A DNA stretch of 64,000 bases, taken from assembly GCF_000699445.3 (NCBI RefSeq), contig NC_067195.1, forward strand, positions 67,142,591 to 67,206,590. The letters are read 5' to 3'. This document shows positions 45,691-57,707 of this stretch, piece after piece. This DNA comes from Schistosoma haematobium. Lineage: Eukaryota; Platyhelminthes; Trematoda; Strigeidida; Schistosomatidae. Below the pieces are notes generated by a model. The model saw only the letters and a list, made by a program, of their open reading frames with translations. It was not told where the DNA came from and searched no databases. Each line of letters opens with the position of its first letter. Positions within the stretch are counted from its first letter, which is position 1. The position numbers and the translations under genes are program-made.

Positions 45691-47245
45691 GGCTTCATCT
45701 ATGTTTTATATTTATAGGCTATATATATATATATAGCCGAAATGGTTATTACTATGTTATTTTACCTAACAGTAATAATGCTCAAATGTTAATCATTTCA
45801 AACTGTTCAAATTTCATGAACAGAAATATTTCAACACTCCGTTGATTAACTGTTTATAGTATTGAATTCACCTAAGTGTCATAACGTTTGTTCTTGTAAA
45901 ATGTGTAGTGGCATTGGGTCTGAACCACAAAATCCTCAAAACTGAACACGAGGCAACTGGGAAAATAGATATTCAATATTTAACGCGGAGAAAAATCCAA
46001 CGATGGAGAAGATGGGAACAATAAATGGAGTGAATTCGAATTGATCGGACCGCTTGGCTCCGCCTTGCAGGCGTGGTCACTCTTAAGTGTTGTAACATAA
46101 TCATTTATTCATATTAAATATATTGTTCTTTCTTCAGCCTTAATGTGTTCTCCATCATATATTGGTAACTGTTACGATCTGATGAGTCGGTGTAGATAAT
46201 GATGTGACTTCCACGTAAGATCTTATAGATTAGACAGTTACATCATGACAAATCTACAATTTTAGGATTAGGTCTATTATTAGAGCAGTACTAATAACGA
46301 AGTACACCATAATTATACTTATGCAGACTTTTATCATTTGTTCAGTACTTAAATAAAAGTTCAAATGTTTGTTAATAGATACCTTTTTCTGTCAAGATAA
46401 ATTTTTCAACCATAGAATTCTTGCGTTTTGTATGCCCCTAACCTTAAGTTTTTCTAAATGCGATTTATGCCCCATTATAATAAACCTAGATCTGGCTTTA
46501 TTTGGTATTGCATATTTAATTAGGGGAGTTAATGAATATTGATATATAAAATATTGTTTCATGTACTACCTCTGAATAGAAATTCTGTCAGTTAGTTCTT
46601 CATTACAAAATGTGTGAGTTACAACTTCTTAATTGATATTAGATTTTCAAAAACTTTCTAGTTGTTTCTTAGCGTTCTATATATATATTACATTTATGGT
46701 AAATAATCTTGATAGTCAGGGCTTAAATTTCTTGACCACTCGGTAAGCTTCAAGCCAATTTGTGAAGCAACTACCAAGATCTATATAGCTTGTATTCATG
46801 ATTATTTTGACATTTAATGAAGTTATTCTTTTAACAGAGTTAGTGACTTTTTTTATCATTTATATATGTGGCCCCTCATGATTATTGACGATTAATAAGT
46901 GTTAGGTTTGTCATAAACTATATATCCAAGAGAGATTCAAAATAGAATCGACCACTATACCAGTTATCCTTTTAGAAGCCTTAATTTTAAATGATTAAAG
47001 ATGATTTTGAGACTGATTATTTATTCGCTTGTTGACACACTTATATGAATGTTATAAATCTGAATGAAGTACAGAACAGGAAAAGGTTTCTAAAAACGTA
47101 ATGTCTTGAAAAAGTATATGCTGTTAGAAAAGAATTTGAAATTAGACCTACGAAAAAAGTCTTTCTTGATTCTTAAAATAGATTTATGGTGGGGACCATC
47201 TTTTAGAAAAGTGATAGTAGTCATTCCACTAGACAATACGTTTTT
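45691..47245. other. AT-rich; GC-richer scrap at 45900-46085
   Basis: A block with CGGACCGCTTGGCTCCGCC near 46045 and CTGAACACGAGGCAACTGG near 45943 looks like repeat debris, but I cannot assign it. The remainder holds nothing recognised. Confidence 0.35.
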
Positions 47246-47480
47246 GATTAAGATCATGAATCAATTGATGTTAGACCACCATTCAAAACCAGGAAGCACC
47301 GGACGGCTGTTTCGTACTAGTATGAAACTCATCAGCAGTGCACATCCACAATCCCTCACGTGAGACTCGAACTCAGAACCCTCGATCTCACACACGAACA
47401 CTTAATCTCCAGACCATTGATTCGGCATCCAACGGTGTTAATACCTAATTTCAATTGATCCATGATCTTGCGCGACAATC
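47246..47480 (-). mobile_element. tRNA-SINE/hammerhead, left half of head-to-head pair
   Basis: Tail (GATTAAGATCATGAATC), hammerhead 47296-47341, B box (GAGACTCGAACTC on plus), head motif (CCAACGGTGTTAATACC). Spacer and linker sequence separates it from the right partner. Confidence 0.78.
47296..47341 (-). ncRNA. Hammerhead ribozyme with CTGATGA core
   Basis: The only copy of this family carrying the classical CTGATGA box. GAAA and the GTC triplet are present. Stem I GCACTG with CGGTGC pairs with one G-U. Stem II (GTTT with GTAC) and stem III (CAGCCG) each carry one mismatch, so folding may be marginal. Confidence 0.6.
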
Positions 47481-47534
47481 TTTTGTTGTCAAAGATAGAT
47501 ATCTGTCTCTACCCGACACAGATTGGGCTCCACT

Positions 47535-47790
47535 GGTCACGGCTTCTCACTAAAACTTCAGAAAATCCACCTTAGTGCCGTTGGATGCCGGCTCAGTGGT
47601 CTAGAGATTAAGTGTCAGTGCAGGGGATCGAGATTCCTGAGTTCGAGTCTCACGTGAGGGATTGTGGATGCGCACTGCTGATTAGTCCCATACTAGTACG
47701 AAACGGCCGTCCACTGCTTCTCGGTTTAACATCAACTGATTCATGATCTTAAACAAAAGCTCAACAATCTCCACAACCTCATACTGAAAA
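47535..47790 (+). mobile_element. tRNA-SINE/hammerhead, right half of head-to-head pair
   Basis: A linker piece (CTCCACTGGTCACGGCTTCTC, inverted) comes first, then GCCGTTGGATGCCGGCTCAG. The A box is TGGTCTAGAGA and the B box GAGTTCGAGTCTC. Hammerhead 47672-47717 has core CTGATTA (G8 lost), and the tail ends with CTCAACAATCTCCACAACC. Confidence 0.78.
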
Positions 47791-50624
47791 TAAGAAATTT
47801 ATTCGTATTTAGATTTGAGCATCTTTGTAACTGTTCATTGTTCTACAATTTTTTTTATTCCTTTAACCAAATATTAACAAGTTTATAAGTCGAGAATCAA
47901 TGTCCCTCTATGAGTAAATTTGTTTTAATTAATATATCTTATTTTCTCAGATAATAAAATAAATAACTCATTGTTCAGTAGGCAATAAATAATCACATAC
48001 CTTTACACATAAAAACAACACTTCAACTTGTTGTCCTTATTTCAAACAAACAAAAACATTTTTGAAATAACTGATGCACAACAAAATTATACTATACATT
48101 CCATAAAAGTGTGAGTTGTCGGTCTAATTTCTAAAGCAATAAACATAATATAAACACCTTACTGAATGAATGGTGTTTTGAAAAAAAATATAAATTATTA
48201 AGCTCTAAATCATTCTTTTAACTAAATAGTCTTTCTCATTAGGACCTGTCAAAAATTGTTTTCTAAAGAAATCTTATTATCATAGCATGATTTAATTAAC
48301 TCAATTGTCCGAAATCTTTAGAAAATTATTCATGTGTGAACTATTTAATAAGTGTGAATAGTGACTTCATTTGACTGGGGAACTATATGCCTTTCTACAT
48401 GATATAATCACATGGTTAGTGCGAAAATATGAATAATAACTTAAATTATCTTCCTTATTTTATCAGATTGTAAATTCACATGTTTAACTGAAAATACATG
48501 CACATACTATCTCATTCTGTTTACAGAATTACTTTTCGAAGGTCATAAGAATTTTTTGGATAGTCTTTATTCCTCACCTCCCCGTAATTGCTGTTTTCCC
48601 ACTAGTCGAAAACTTAATTACAAACGTCTGATGAAATAATATCCCGACTACCAATTTAAAATACTTATTATTGTACCCAGTGAAGTTGAAAACAATTTCT
48701 TGTTAATGTCATATTTTCAATGAAGGTTGAATTCATCAGATGCTGCAAAGCTTGTGAGAATGAATTCTTTGAGAGCTCAGTATTTTGAGACAACTATTAA
48801 AATGTAAATGAATTTTATAAACACATGCATAAAGAGAGGTAATTCATAGCCAAAGACAACTTTACCAAAGATATAGAAGTAATTACCTTAATATATTCGA
48901 TATTTGTATTCATGACCGGTGTATTCATTTTGTAAAATATGACAACATGAATAGAGTCCATCTTTGATGAATAAAGAAACATATTTGATTGGCACAAATC
49001 TATTTTTTTTCAGATTTCAGTCAAAAATTAACGTAGTAATAAAAGCAATATTAGACTGTTTTACCGTGATTCATTGTGAGTAAATAAAACTGTACTACGT
49101 CTCTATCTGTTATTTAATAACGAGTGTTATATTAATATACTTTGTCAAACCTCAACATTACATCTATTGATTGATGTTTGAGCATCAGCAATTCTAAAAA
49201 TATTACGCTGATCAAACATGAAAAGACGTTGAACATGCCAGGTTTCACATTTACTAGAAATGAGCTGTAGTTCTGAATTAACTTGTGACTTTGATTGTTA
49301 TTCGACCGATTTCTGGCTTAATCATCCGACGAAATACTCTAAGCAGAGAAACGGAGAAGACTTTATCAGGTGTTATTGAATATTAATAGATCTCAGTCAA
49401 CGCGAAACTGTGAAAGATGATTTTGTTTATCATCACCACTACTCTATTGTCTTAGTTACAGTTCAGCAGACAGTTATATGCCTGAATAACTGCTAAAATT
49501 GCAGTTTCTGATGAGTTCATTTTGTTGACAATTTCCACTAGTTTGTGACAAAGCTCATTTTTGTTTGATTTTAATGGAGGCACAGTTACATTTTAAACGC
49601 TTGAAAAAATTTTCATAACTTGACGAAATCACTTATCCTTAAAAAGAATAAATAACCGTTAACTAACTAGTGCTGCACCATCCCTAGCTTCTAGCATTGA
49701 GTTGGTATCAACGGAATAGGACGTTGATCACACATGTATTTATACTAACTGGAAGGAGAAAATGCTTCACCGGATAAGTAGCCACAGGGTTTCAATGTCA
49801 GTAAAACACGTAAGTAAAAACAGAAAGTTAGTTTTCATGTTAACTTACGACCTAAGTAAGTTCAAATATCTTCTTTCCTTCAAAATTCAGAAGCAAATTT
49901 ATTACACTTCTTTTCCACCACAATTTGTTTTTCAATTCCCTTTTATAGAAGATTGTTATTCATCTGAATATCTATCATATGAACATATCAACAAATATGG
50001 GGGGAGGCGGTAAGTGGAGTAAGTTTCGCGTACTACACCCACAAACATACAAGACATTTATAAGAATAACCTTTGTAACTTTGGAAAGCTTCAAAGTCAT
50101 ATGGTTAGATTAAACAACAACAACAATAGAATGTAACAATTCATTTGGCGATTAGGTACTTTCATCTTTCTAAAAAAGACTATCTATAAACAGTAACAAA
50201 AATTAAAATGATCCAATAACAAATCATTAATAAAATTAACTTTATTATATTTCATTGCTACATTCGAAATTCCTTAGAAAAAAAAGAGAAACTGTATAAT
50301 ATAATTAAATTAATATAAAATAATCAAATACTTTCTAATAAATATAAATGACAAATTGAAATGATCAATAGAAAACCAATTTGGTTAACTAAAAGAGAAC
50401 AAACAAACAAACGAACAGGAAAATAACAATAAATTAATCTTACAATTAAATCATTTCAATTTTGTTACTTTATATGAAATAGGTAAACATGAAGATTATG
50501 GAAAAGGGAACCAAGGAATCGGATAGTTTTATTCTTTTTTCCTTAAACGAAAGTAAATGATAATGAAATTATAATTTGAAATAATTCAATATTTTCAGAA
50601 TGATAAATGATTTATCATAATTTC
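47791..50624. other. AT-rich, no element recognised
   Basis: About 2.8 kb without recurring repeats or coding signal. Confidence 0.4.
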
Positions 50625-51000
50625 AATAGTTGAAATCATGAGTCATTTGAAGCTGGACAACCATGAAAAATGTGAAAGCACTGGACAGTTGTTTCGCTCC
50701 ATTGTGGGACTCCTCAGCAGTGAACGTCCACGATCCCACCCCCTTCCGCCACGAGATTGAAACCCAGGACTTATCAGTCTCGTGCACCAGCGCTTAACCA
50801 TTAGACCACTGAGTCGGTCGGCATCCAACGGTGTTAATGTCTAACTTCAACTAATCCACGAAATTGCGCCACCGTACACCAATGTCTTCAGTGAGCTGAT
50901 ATCTCACAACAGACCTGGTTGAACTCCACTGGTTACGGCTTCTCATTAGAACTCCAGGAAATACCTCTTGAAGCCAGTCACTAGTGAGCATATCATGATT
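50625..51000 (-). mobile_element. tRNA-SINE/hammerhead, full-length with linker
   Basis: In minus orientation from tail (TTGAAATCATGAGTC) through hammerhead 50678-50723, B box region (GAGATTGAAACCCAGG on plus), A box (TTAGACCACTGAGTCGG), head motif, then the complete linker to CACTAGTGAGCATATC. It is the most complete single unit in the window, about 370 bp. Confidence 0.82.
50678..50723 (-). ncRNA. Hammerhead ribozyme, core intact
   Basis: CTGAGGA, GAAA and the GTC triplet are intact. Stem I CACTG with CAGTG has five pairs. Stem II (GTCC with GAGC) and stem III (CAACTG) each contain a mismatch. Confidence 0.62.
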
Positions 51001-51140
51001 ACTATCAAAAAAAGGGTTTTCGTGGATACTATAGTAATTTTATGGTTGGGTTTATGAGTTTATTGAAGCTAGAACACCATGGGAAACCTGAAAGTACTGT
51101 TGAGGAACCCCACACTGAGATGAAACGGTCATCCATCTCT
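51001..51140. mobile_element. SINE tail and ribozyme joined in inverted sense
   Basis: The left part (51015-51102) is minus sense: tail motif, TTTATGGTTGGGTTTATGAG, then ACCTGAAAGTACTG, the segment that normally follows the cleavage site. The right part is plus sense: TTGAGGAACCCC, later GATGAAACGGTCATCC. The switch falls in stem I of the hammerhead. Confidence 0.65.
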
Positions 51141-52053
51141 GTTTATACATGTATATATATATATATATATATATGACTACTGATTAGTTTGAATAAAATC
51201 TGTCTATAAAAGTAAGTCACAAAGAAACATCAAACACGTCCATGACCACAAACTTATAAAAGTCATTTTTGTTGCTATTCTGTAACCGCTATTTTCTTTC
51301 TTATCTCTTTAGTTGTAAATGATTATAATTATTCCGTAACGACACTTAAATTAATCTCTGCTACATTAATTATTCTTAAATATGACTTACGAGTCTTCCT
51401 GTTGAAAATGTATTGATTCAAAACCGGGATAAATGTTCAGTCAAAACGATTTGAATTATTTCTTTCGAAATAATGTATCATCAAGTTTCTTGTTTTACAT
51501 GTTGCCATTCTTTTTTGTATCAGTGTAATCGTGGCTGTAAAAGGGTATGAATTCCGTAGTTATTTTAAGAATATATGCATACATATACATGTATATCAAT
51601 GTTATTTTATTCAATAATGTGATAGTGTACCCAGACAAAAAACTGTTCACTTTGTCGAATAATTAAAGACTTTACTTAGATCTTTCTCTAAATAAATTAG
51701 CTTTCATTTTTAATCCAACAAATGTTCTGCAGATGTAGTCAAATTATTTAGGATACAAAGTTTCAAACATAAATTGATAAAACAATAATTAACAAAATTA
51801 TGATTTGGATATTGTTGGTTATAATCACAAGTTTAAATGCTACCGTATTCTCTATTATTATGAATTTTAAAAATAGCACCTCTATTGAGTGTTTAAATCG
51901 TGTTAATTAGGCAGATCCAGATGGAATACAAATCCCGAATACATAGGTTTAGTCATTATGCACAGGACATTGACAGGTTTAGCTAAAACTCTTGTCACCT
52001 TAGATAAGAGAATGCTCAACGATGCACTACATGACATTTCTCTCTGTTTGTGA
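51141..52053. other. AT-rich with (AT)n
   Basis: AT microsatellite 51157-51173. Otherwise nothing recognised. Confidence 0.4.
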
Positions 52054-52335
52054 TACTATAGTAAACAAGAACACAAGTAGGAACAATCGAATGTATTTGA
52101 ATACAAAATTACAAAACATATTAGTAAAATCTCAGAACCATACAATAAATACTTCATTTGCAAAATATCAGTCAATCATCTCAGACTTTGTTGTCCATTC
52201 ATTTCAACACCAATCATTCACTGTTCTCATTCTCTTTCCTTCCATCTTCTTAACTTTCTTCCTTCAGACATTTCACTTTCTATTGATGATACTCACTACT
52301 TATATCAATAGACCTCAATAGCACACACTACAATA
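52054..52335 (+). mobile_element. MITE-like repeat, well preserved
   Basis: 282 bp, nearly identical (a handful of differences) to 59320-59603. Ends TACTATAGTA and CACTACAATA. The 99-codon open frame over it has no domain and is matched only by the sister copy. Confidence 0.7.
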
Positions 52336-52867
52336 CTTTGGTTATCTACTGTAATACTACATTTCGAAATGATTATACATTTTGTTGAGCGTATACAATA
52401 TTTTAAACTGGCTATTGATATTTAAAAATCCACTGAGATTTGTAACAGTTAGTACAGTCGAATCACTAAATTGGTTAATTTCCAACATAAGCTTTGATGT
52501 ATATTAAGCCAATTGAGATTCAAAATTTTAGAATTTCTAATGGTTTTAAAACATTCACTATTAATTCTTTTGCTTTATCAATGATTTAGTATATCGACAA
52601 TTTATCATTATTCCATAAGGAGATATTTTGTATTGTAAAGTAATCTTATTGTATAAGAGTATTATATTTCATGTTGTTTCATTTATCAAAAAGAAGAACA
52701 ACATGGAAGTCATTTGAAGATGAATGTACTTTTCCTTTTCAAATTTTACAATTCAATGCAACGATAACTATTTATTTTTGGATTAAATATTGAAATATTA
52801 TTTAAATTAACATAATTCACAGTAAATAATGAAAACTTTATAAAATCATTTCTTTATAAAAGTCTAT
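52336..52867. other. AT-rich spacer
   Basis: Nothing recognised. Confidence 0.4.
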
Positions 52868-53280
52868 ACGTTGGGGACGTTAGATCCCCCAGAACTCACT
52901 TGGGAAAGACCTATTTAGAAAATTTTAATTTCTTTGCTTTCGCGCCAAAGGCGCTCTTGTCACCTTCATATCGTATTTCCCACTGGGAAATATCTTAAGT
53001 GCTATTGGTCTGTTGCATCTTTTAGTATGCTATTTGGTAACTCTCCCCACGGACGGTTTTGTACTGTATATATATACGTTTAAGATTGTGTCTGTTGATA
53101 TCACTCGTTTCTGGCTATTTGCAGAATATACTTCCCCATTCCAAGCTTGGACTTCTCTCTCTAGTTAGCGGGGCTGGGACACATCAACTAGCTAGCTTAC
53201 TGGTCTTTGGTCACCGAGTCTTGTTTCTCGTTCGCAGATTAAGTGAACTCATGATAGCTTCAACCCTAGCACTATAAAAG
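52868..53280 (+). repeat. LTR-like GC-richer block
   Basis: Starts with TACGTTGGGGACG, in which GGGGA and TCCCC form a small hairpin. It contains GCGCCAAAGGCGC (52942), a TATA-like CTGTATATATATACG at 53066 and CT-rich sequence, and ends near ACCCTAGCACTATAAAAG. Composition, length (about 410 bp) and the promoter-like centre suit a solo LTR. No PBS, coding sequence or second copy was found. Confidence 0.45.
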
Positions 53281-55339
53281 AATATTAACTTTAAAATTAG
53301 AGATTCTGTTTGTTTGTTCTTTTTTTTTTGTTTTAAAAATATTGTGATTGCTTTTTATTCTATTTTACTGGATGATTGTAAATAATTCAATTTAATCCGT
53401 TGGTAAGTAATTTTCTTAGATTGAACTAACTCAGCAACAACAACAACAACCAAAACAAAATATATTTAGATATTTAATTTTATTGAAGTAGTTAGAAAAA
53501 AAAACGTATTCTCAGACACTTCTATTCTCAATTTAATTAATTTATGATAATACTGAAGTCTAAAAATTTATTGATGAGTATGTTTTAGTAGACTGAAAGA
53601 AAAAACCAAAAAAAAAAAGATTTTCTTTTCTCAACAGAACTGATTCGTTTATATCATGCTTGCGAATTATGATGATTCTTATTCTTATTATTATTATTTG
53701 TAGTATAGACAGTTTTCCTAGAAAATTAGATTGAGAATAAAAATACTGAAAATAAACCAATTTCTCTATCCCTTTTTAAAACTATAGGAATGTTGTTGTT
53801 AAAAAAAGAAATAATAATAAAAGAAAGAAAAAGAAATAGACTCACTCAAACCTTATGAACCAATGAAATTGAAGTTGACATTTTCTCTCTCCTTTTTTGA
53901 TTTCCTTATTTTCATCATTTTAATATAAGTGAGTAGAAATATTTCATATATCATATTTATTGTTGCACAATTAAATGATACTATAAGTTATATTGCTTAG
54001 GATGTATAAAGCATGAATATTGTGTGTTTGGGTAAATTTTGAGTACGCGCTTGATAGAGCAAATAGCAAAATATCTTGTACTATGATAGATAGACATAAC
54101 AATTTTTTGGGGCACATTGTATAACAATAATAATGCTGATTGCTCCGATTTTTGTAGTTTGATCTCTTTCGATTAAAAAAAATTTGTTTTCTCCACCTCC
54201 ACAAGGGCTGAATAATAGAGAATATGGTTAGTGTCGTCTATGTAGACTCCCCTTTTTGAGTTTAGAAAAAGAAAAAGAAATCAAGTATGTACACATAAAC
54301 TAAAACAACGATTGTCTATCTAAAATATTATTCTAATTTTTACGATAGGCATTTTTCATTTATTCTCCCTATCCTCATGGATTTTAAAGATTCATAAAAT
54401 AAGCATTAAAGATACAAGTTGGTCTGAAAATATCCCCTTTTTTCTAATTTAATAAACTAACACATTATGGTCTATTTAATAAACAATTTAAATTATATAT
54501 TTCTTTGCATAATTTACATGATAATCAGAAGATATATCATACATTATTTTATCTGAATTGTTAATATTATGGACATAAATTGTAATGAAACTGGTAATAC
54601 ATCAAGTGAGTAATTATTATGTAATAAACTGTTACATAATTTCATTATTTTAATCTATCCATATTGTAAATAAGTTTGCAGAGTATTAGATGATATAGAT
54701 ATGTGATTATGAAAAGTTATTTATAGATTTATATTGTATCTATAATGTTTTGTTTTGGATATATCATCAAAATGGAAAATTGGCTTAGAAACAAATATTG
54801 ATTTCTACACTTCTCTAATCAATAAAACATCATAGATTCAATACAAATTACATTTATTTCAATTTAAATGTTTGTTTGTTTTGTTGTTGTTGCAAAATTA
54901 CTTTCAAAAGTAATAATCTAATTTAATGACCGTTATGTAAACTTAAATGTTCTTACCTTAAACCTACCCTGGTAATATTGACTTATTATCCAGAGTTATT
55001 AGGTTACGAATTGTGTTCACGTTATTATTATTATTACTCTTATCATTACCCTTATCTCCTCTTACCCCGTTTCCAGTCTAGTTGACCTTTTGTTCTTAGA
55101 TATAAATGCTTTTAACAAGTATATGTGTGATCAGATTGTTCGAAATGTATTACGCTAATATATCACATAGTTCTGATAATCTTCGTCTTCTAATTACATT
55201 ATCGAAATTTATAAAAGGGACTAATTGTTTTAAATATTACTACTTAAATGAAGAATATTTGAGCGAACAATGGTTTTCAATAACTTCAACATCAGGCTCT
55301 ACTGTGATAAGTCCATAATTATAATATTTTACAAAGGCT
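53281..55339. other. AT-rich, no element recognised
   Basis: Short CAA and TTA runs (53431-53450, 53680-53698). No gene signal. Confidence 0.4.
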
Positions 55340-55610
55340 AAAAATAAGGCATGTATTCATGCATTTGACAGTGTTGCTCTACATAGCTGAAGCCATCTGG
55401 ATCAACTCCAGAAAACCAAACTTTTGTATCGAAGAAAGGTATATCCAGCCTCTATGTTTACCCTGGCCCACGACTGGATCACCGGATACCTAAACTGAAT
55501 ATTGTAAACCTTTTAACCCCTCCTTTTTCTGATTACCTCTATCTTAATATTTACATACATCATTCCTAATTCGTTTATTGTAATTACCTTGATAACACCC
55601 CCCGATTACA
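55340..55610 (+). pseudogene. Penelope-like endonuclease C-terminus fragment
   Basis: SVALHIAEAIWINSRKP, FCIEERYIQPLCLPWP (55367-55470) aligns with the PLE C-terminus at 9245-9352, including the EA pair and the final PLCLPWP. A CT-rich stretch like the PLE 3' UTR follows. The N-terminal part of the domain is missing. It directly precedes an Sm-alpha palindrome. Confidence 0.65.
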
Positions 55611-55642
55611 TATTATATTTACAAAACAATATTATTATTGAC

Positions 55643-56217
55643 TCACTTGGTATTGTTTTACTTGAATTTTCCCATTGATGCTTTAGGACTGAAATTGATC
55701 AGTCTCTTATTGGCATATGTGCATACTGTGCGTATGTCTCAATATTGCCTTAATTCACAAGCTTCTTTTAAGCAATGATGGATAGTGGCTAGCAGTGGAA
55801 TCGAGGACGCGCGTTTCGTCCTGTTTGGGACGCATCAGCTGGATGTACCTGCACCTCAGAGTTGATGTTCACTGTGGGACTCGAACTCAGTACCGTTCGC
55901 TACAAACGCCATCGCATTATCCACTCATCTAACTAGTTCTGATAGCCACTTGCTCGTGCAATGAGGTGAATTTAAATTTACTTGGTATTGGTTGGCTTGT
56001 ATCTTCCCACCGAGGTTCAAGACTGCAATTGATCAGTCTGTTATTGGCATATTGGCATTCCACTGCTAGCCACTATCCATCATTGCTTACAAGAATCTTG
56101 TGAATTAAGGCAATATCGAGGCTTACGCACAGTATGCACATATGCCAATAAGAGACTGATCAATTGCAGTCTTAAACCTCAATGGAAAGATACAAGCCAA
56201 ACAATACCAAGTGAATA
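55643..56217. mobile_element. Sm-alpha-like units in a palindromic array
   Basis: A complete unit of about 335 bp (55645-55979, minus sense) is followed by the start of a second unit (55980-56056). After that an inverted unit end (56057-56217) mirrors 55643-55800. The recurring start is ACTTGGTATTG. Within the complete unit are the Sm-alpha end GATGGATAGTGGCTAGCAG, a hammerhead, and a tRNA-like head (B box GGGACTCGAACTC on plus near 55877). Confidence 0.8.
55800..55844 (-). ncRNA. Sm-alpha hammerhead, one core mutation
   Basis: Stem I ATCCAG with CTCGAT (one mismatch), stem II GTCC with GGAC, GAAA, stem III CGCGCG and the GTC triplet are present. The first box is CTGATGC, so A9 is changed to C, which should strongly reduce cleavage. 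Confidence 0.78.
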
Positions 56218-57322
56218 TTACTACTTTAGTTTAACTTTTTTCTTGTTGATTTATTTTAACACTCATTTGATGTTTATAGATATTTCTTATAAATATTTTT
56301 ATCATTCAAAATGTTTGTTGAAGCTAGTTGAAAGTAAATACAAGACGAATATGTTGTAGCTCATTATATTCAATAAGATGAACCAATAAAAAAAGAGAGA
56401 AAATCACCATAATTATATCACGTTAAATAACTCATAATGAATAATGATCATTTTAGTGTGACAGTATTGTATTGTGTATATTCCATTACAAAATTTTTGA
56501 AAAAATGTAATCATAGGTCTCTAGATTATTTTCAATTAAACATTTACTGTTAGTTTGAAAGGCATTACTCTAGATTTATTTTATCAGGAAATAAAAATGT
56601 AGAGTACAAACCAAACTAGAAAAAGAAATATTGTACAAACAAGTTTAATTCTATTTACATAATTTCACAATCGATCAATTAAGTTGAAAGTAGTGTATTG
56701 ATAATGATAAGTTTTCAGATTCATTTCAAGATAACTTATAAATTTATCACCATGATTACTTTCAAACTTAATACAAGAGTAATTCTAAGCTTAACATATA
56801 TAACATGAAGTGCCGTGCTGTTTGTCATGCCGTTGAATCCATTCGGCCGTTAATTCATTCAGTGATTAAGAAATCATCAATAAGAGTGTTTTTTTTTTAG
56901 CTGTTTTGCATACGTCTACAATATTACATTTTTACATCACATTTTTTAATTTATTAAAATGCAGTTATAATGGATCCATCCGAAATTTACTTGTGCCAAC
57001 ACTGATTGATTACTTTCAGTCCCGACTATTAAAAAAACAAACACGAAAATGCGAAACTACTATCAAATAAACATTCAAAAATTACTAATTTCATGTCCTA
57101 TCGAATAAAGTGATGTTAATGATTTAATACACTCAATTAAAAATTCGAATTTACTTAAAAATTTTTAACATTGTAAAATCATTCATACTTGTGCCTAACT
57201 GCACTAGGAATTGATAAATATAATTAAATTATTGATTCAGTTGATATTTGTCAATATTCAATAATACGAATAATGTTCATTGAATAAAGTTCTGATAAGA
57301 TATTTGTTTTACGATACCACGA
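56218..57322. other. AT-rich, no element recognised
   Basis: Nothing recognised. Confidence 0.4.
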
Positions 57323-57707
57323 CTTACTTGCTTACATCTGTTACCTCTCGCAGAGGAGCATCTGCAGCCCATCAGGATCCTCCATTCAATCCTATCCTGA
57401 ACAATCTTTTCCATTTGTTATTCATCATTTTTATGTCCACTTACAATTATCGACGCAGTGTGTGCTTTGACCATCCTCTTTTCCATTTCCCTTCAGGATT
57501 CCAAGTTAGCGCTTGCCTCGAAATACAGTTTGGTAATTTGCGTCATGTATGTTCTATCCTTTTCCAACGTCTTTTCCTAATTTCCTCTTCAGCTGTAAGC
57601 TAGTTTGTTCTCTCCCACAGTAAGCTGTTCCTGACGGTATCCGGCCAACGGATATTGAGTATTTTGCATAAACAACTGTTTATAAATACTTGTACCCTTT
57701 GGTGATG
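57323..57707 (-). mobile_element. RTE LINE 3' part, minus strand
   Basis: The tail GACTTACTTGCTTACATC at 57320 is followed by the 3' end motif (CAGAGGAGCATCTGCAG) and ORF C-terminal sequence up to the block before KVQVFIN, where homology stops near 57707. The plus-strand 107-codon frame is an antisense shadow. Confidence 0.82.

Noticed and set aside
52022..52321. 99-codon frame with an 86-codon relative at 59327-59587
   Set aside because: Conservation between the two is explained by the shared MITE-like repeat. The other copies do not keep the frame.
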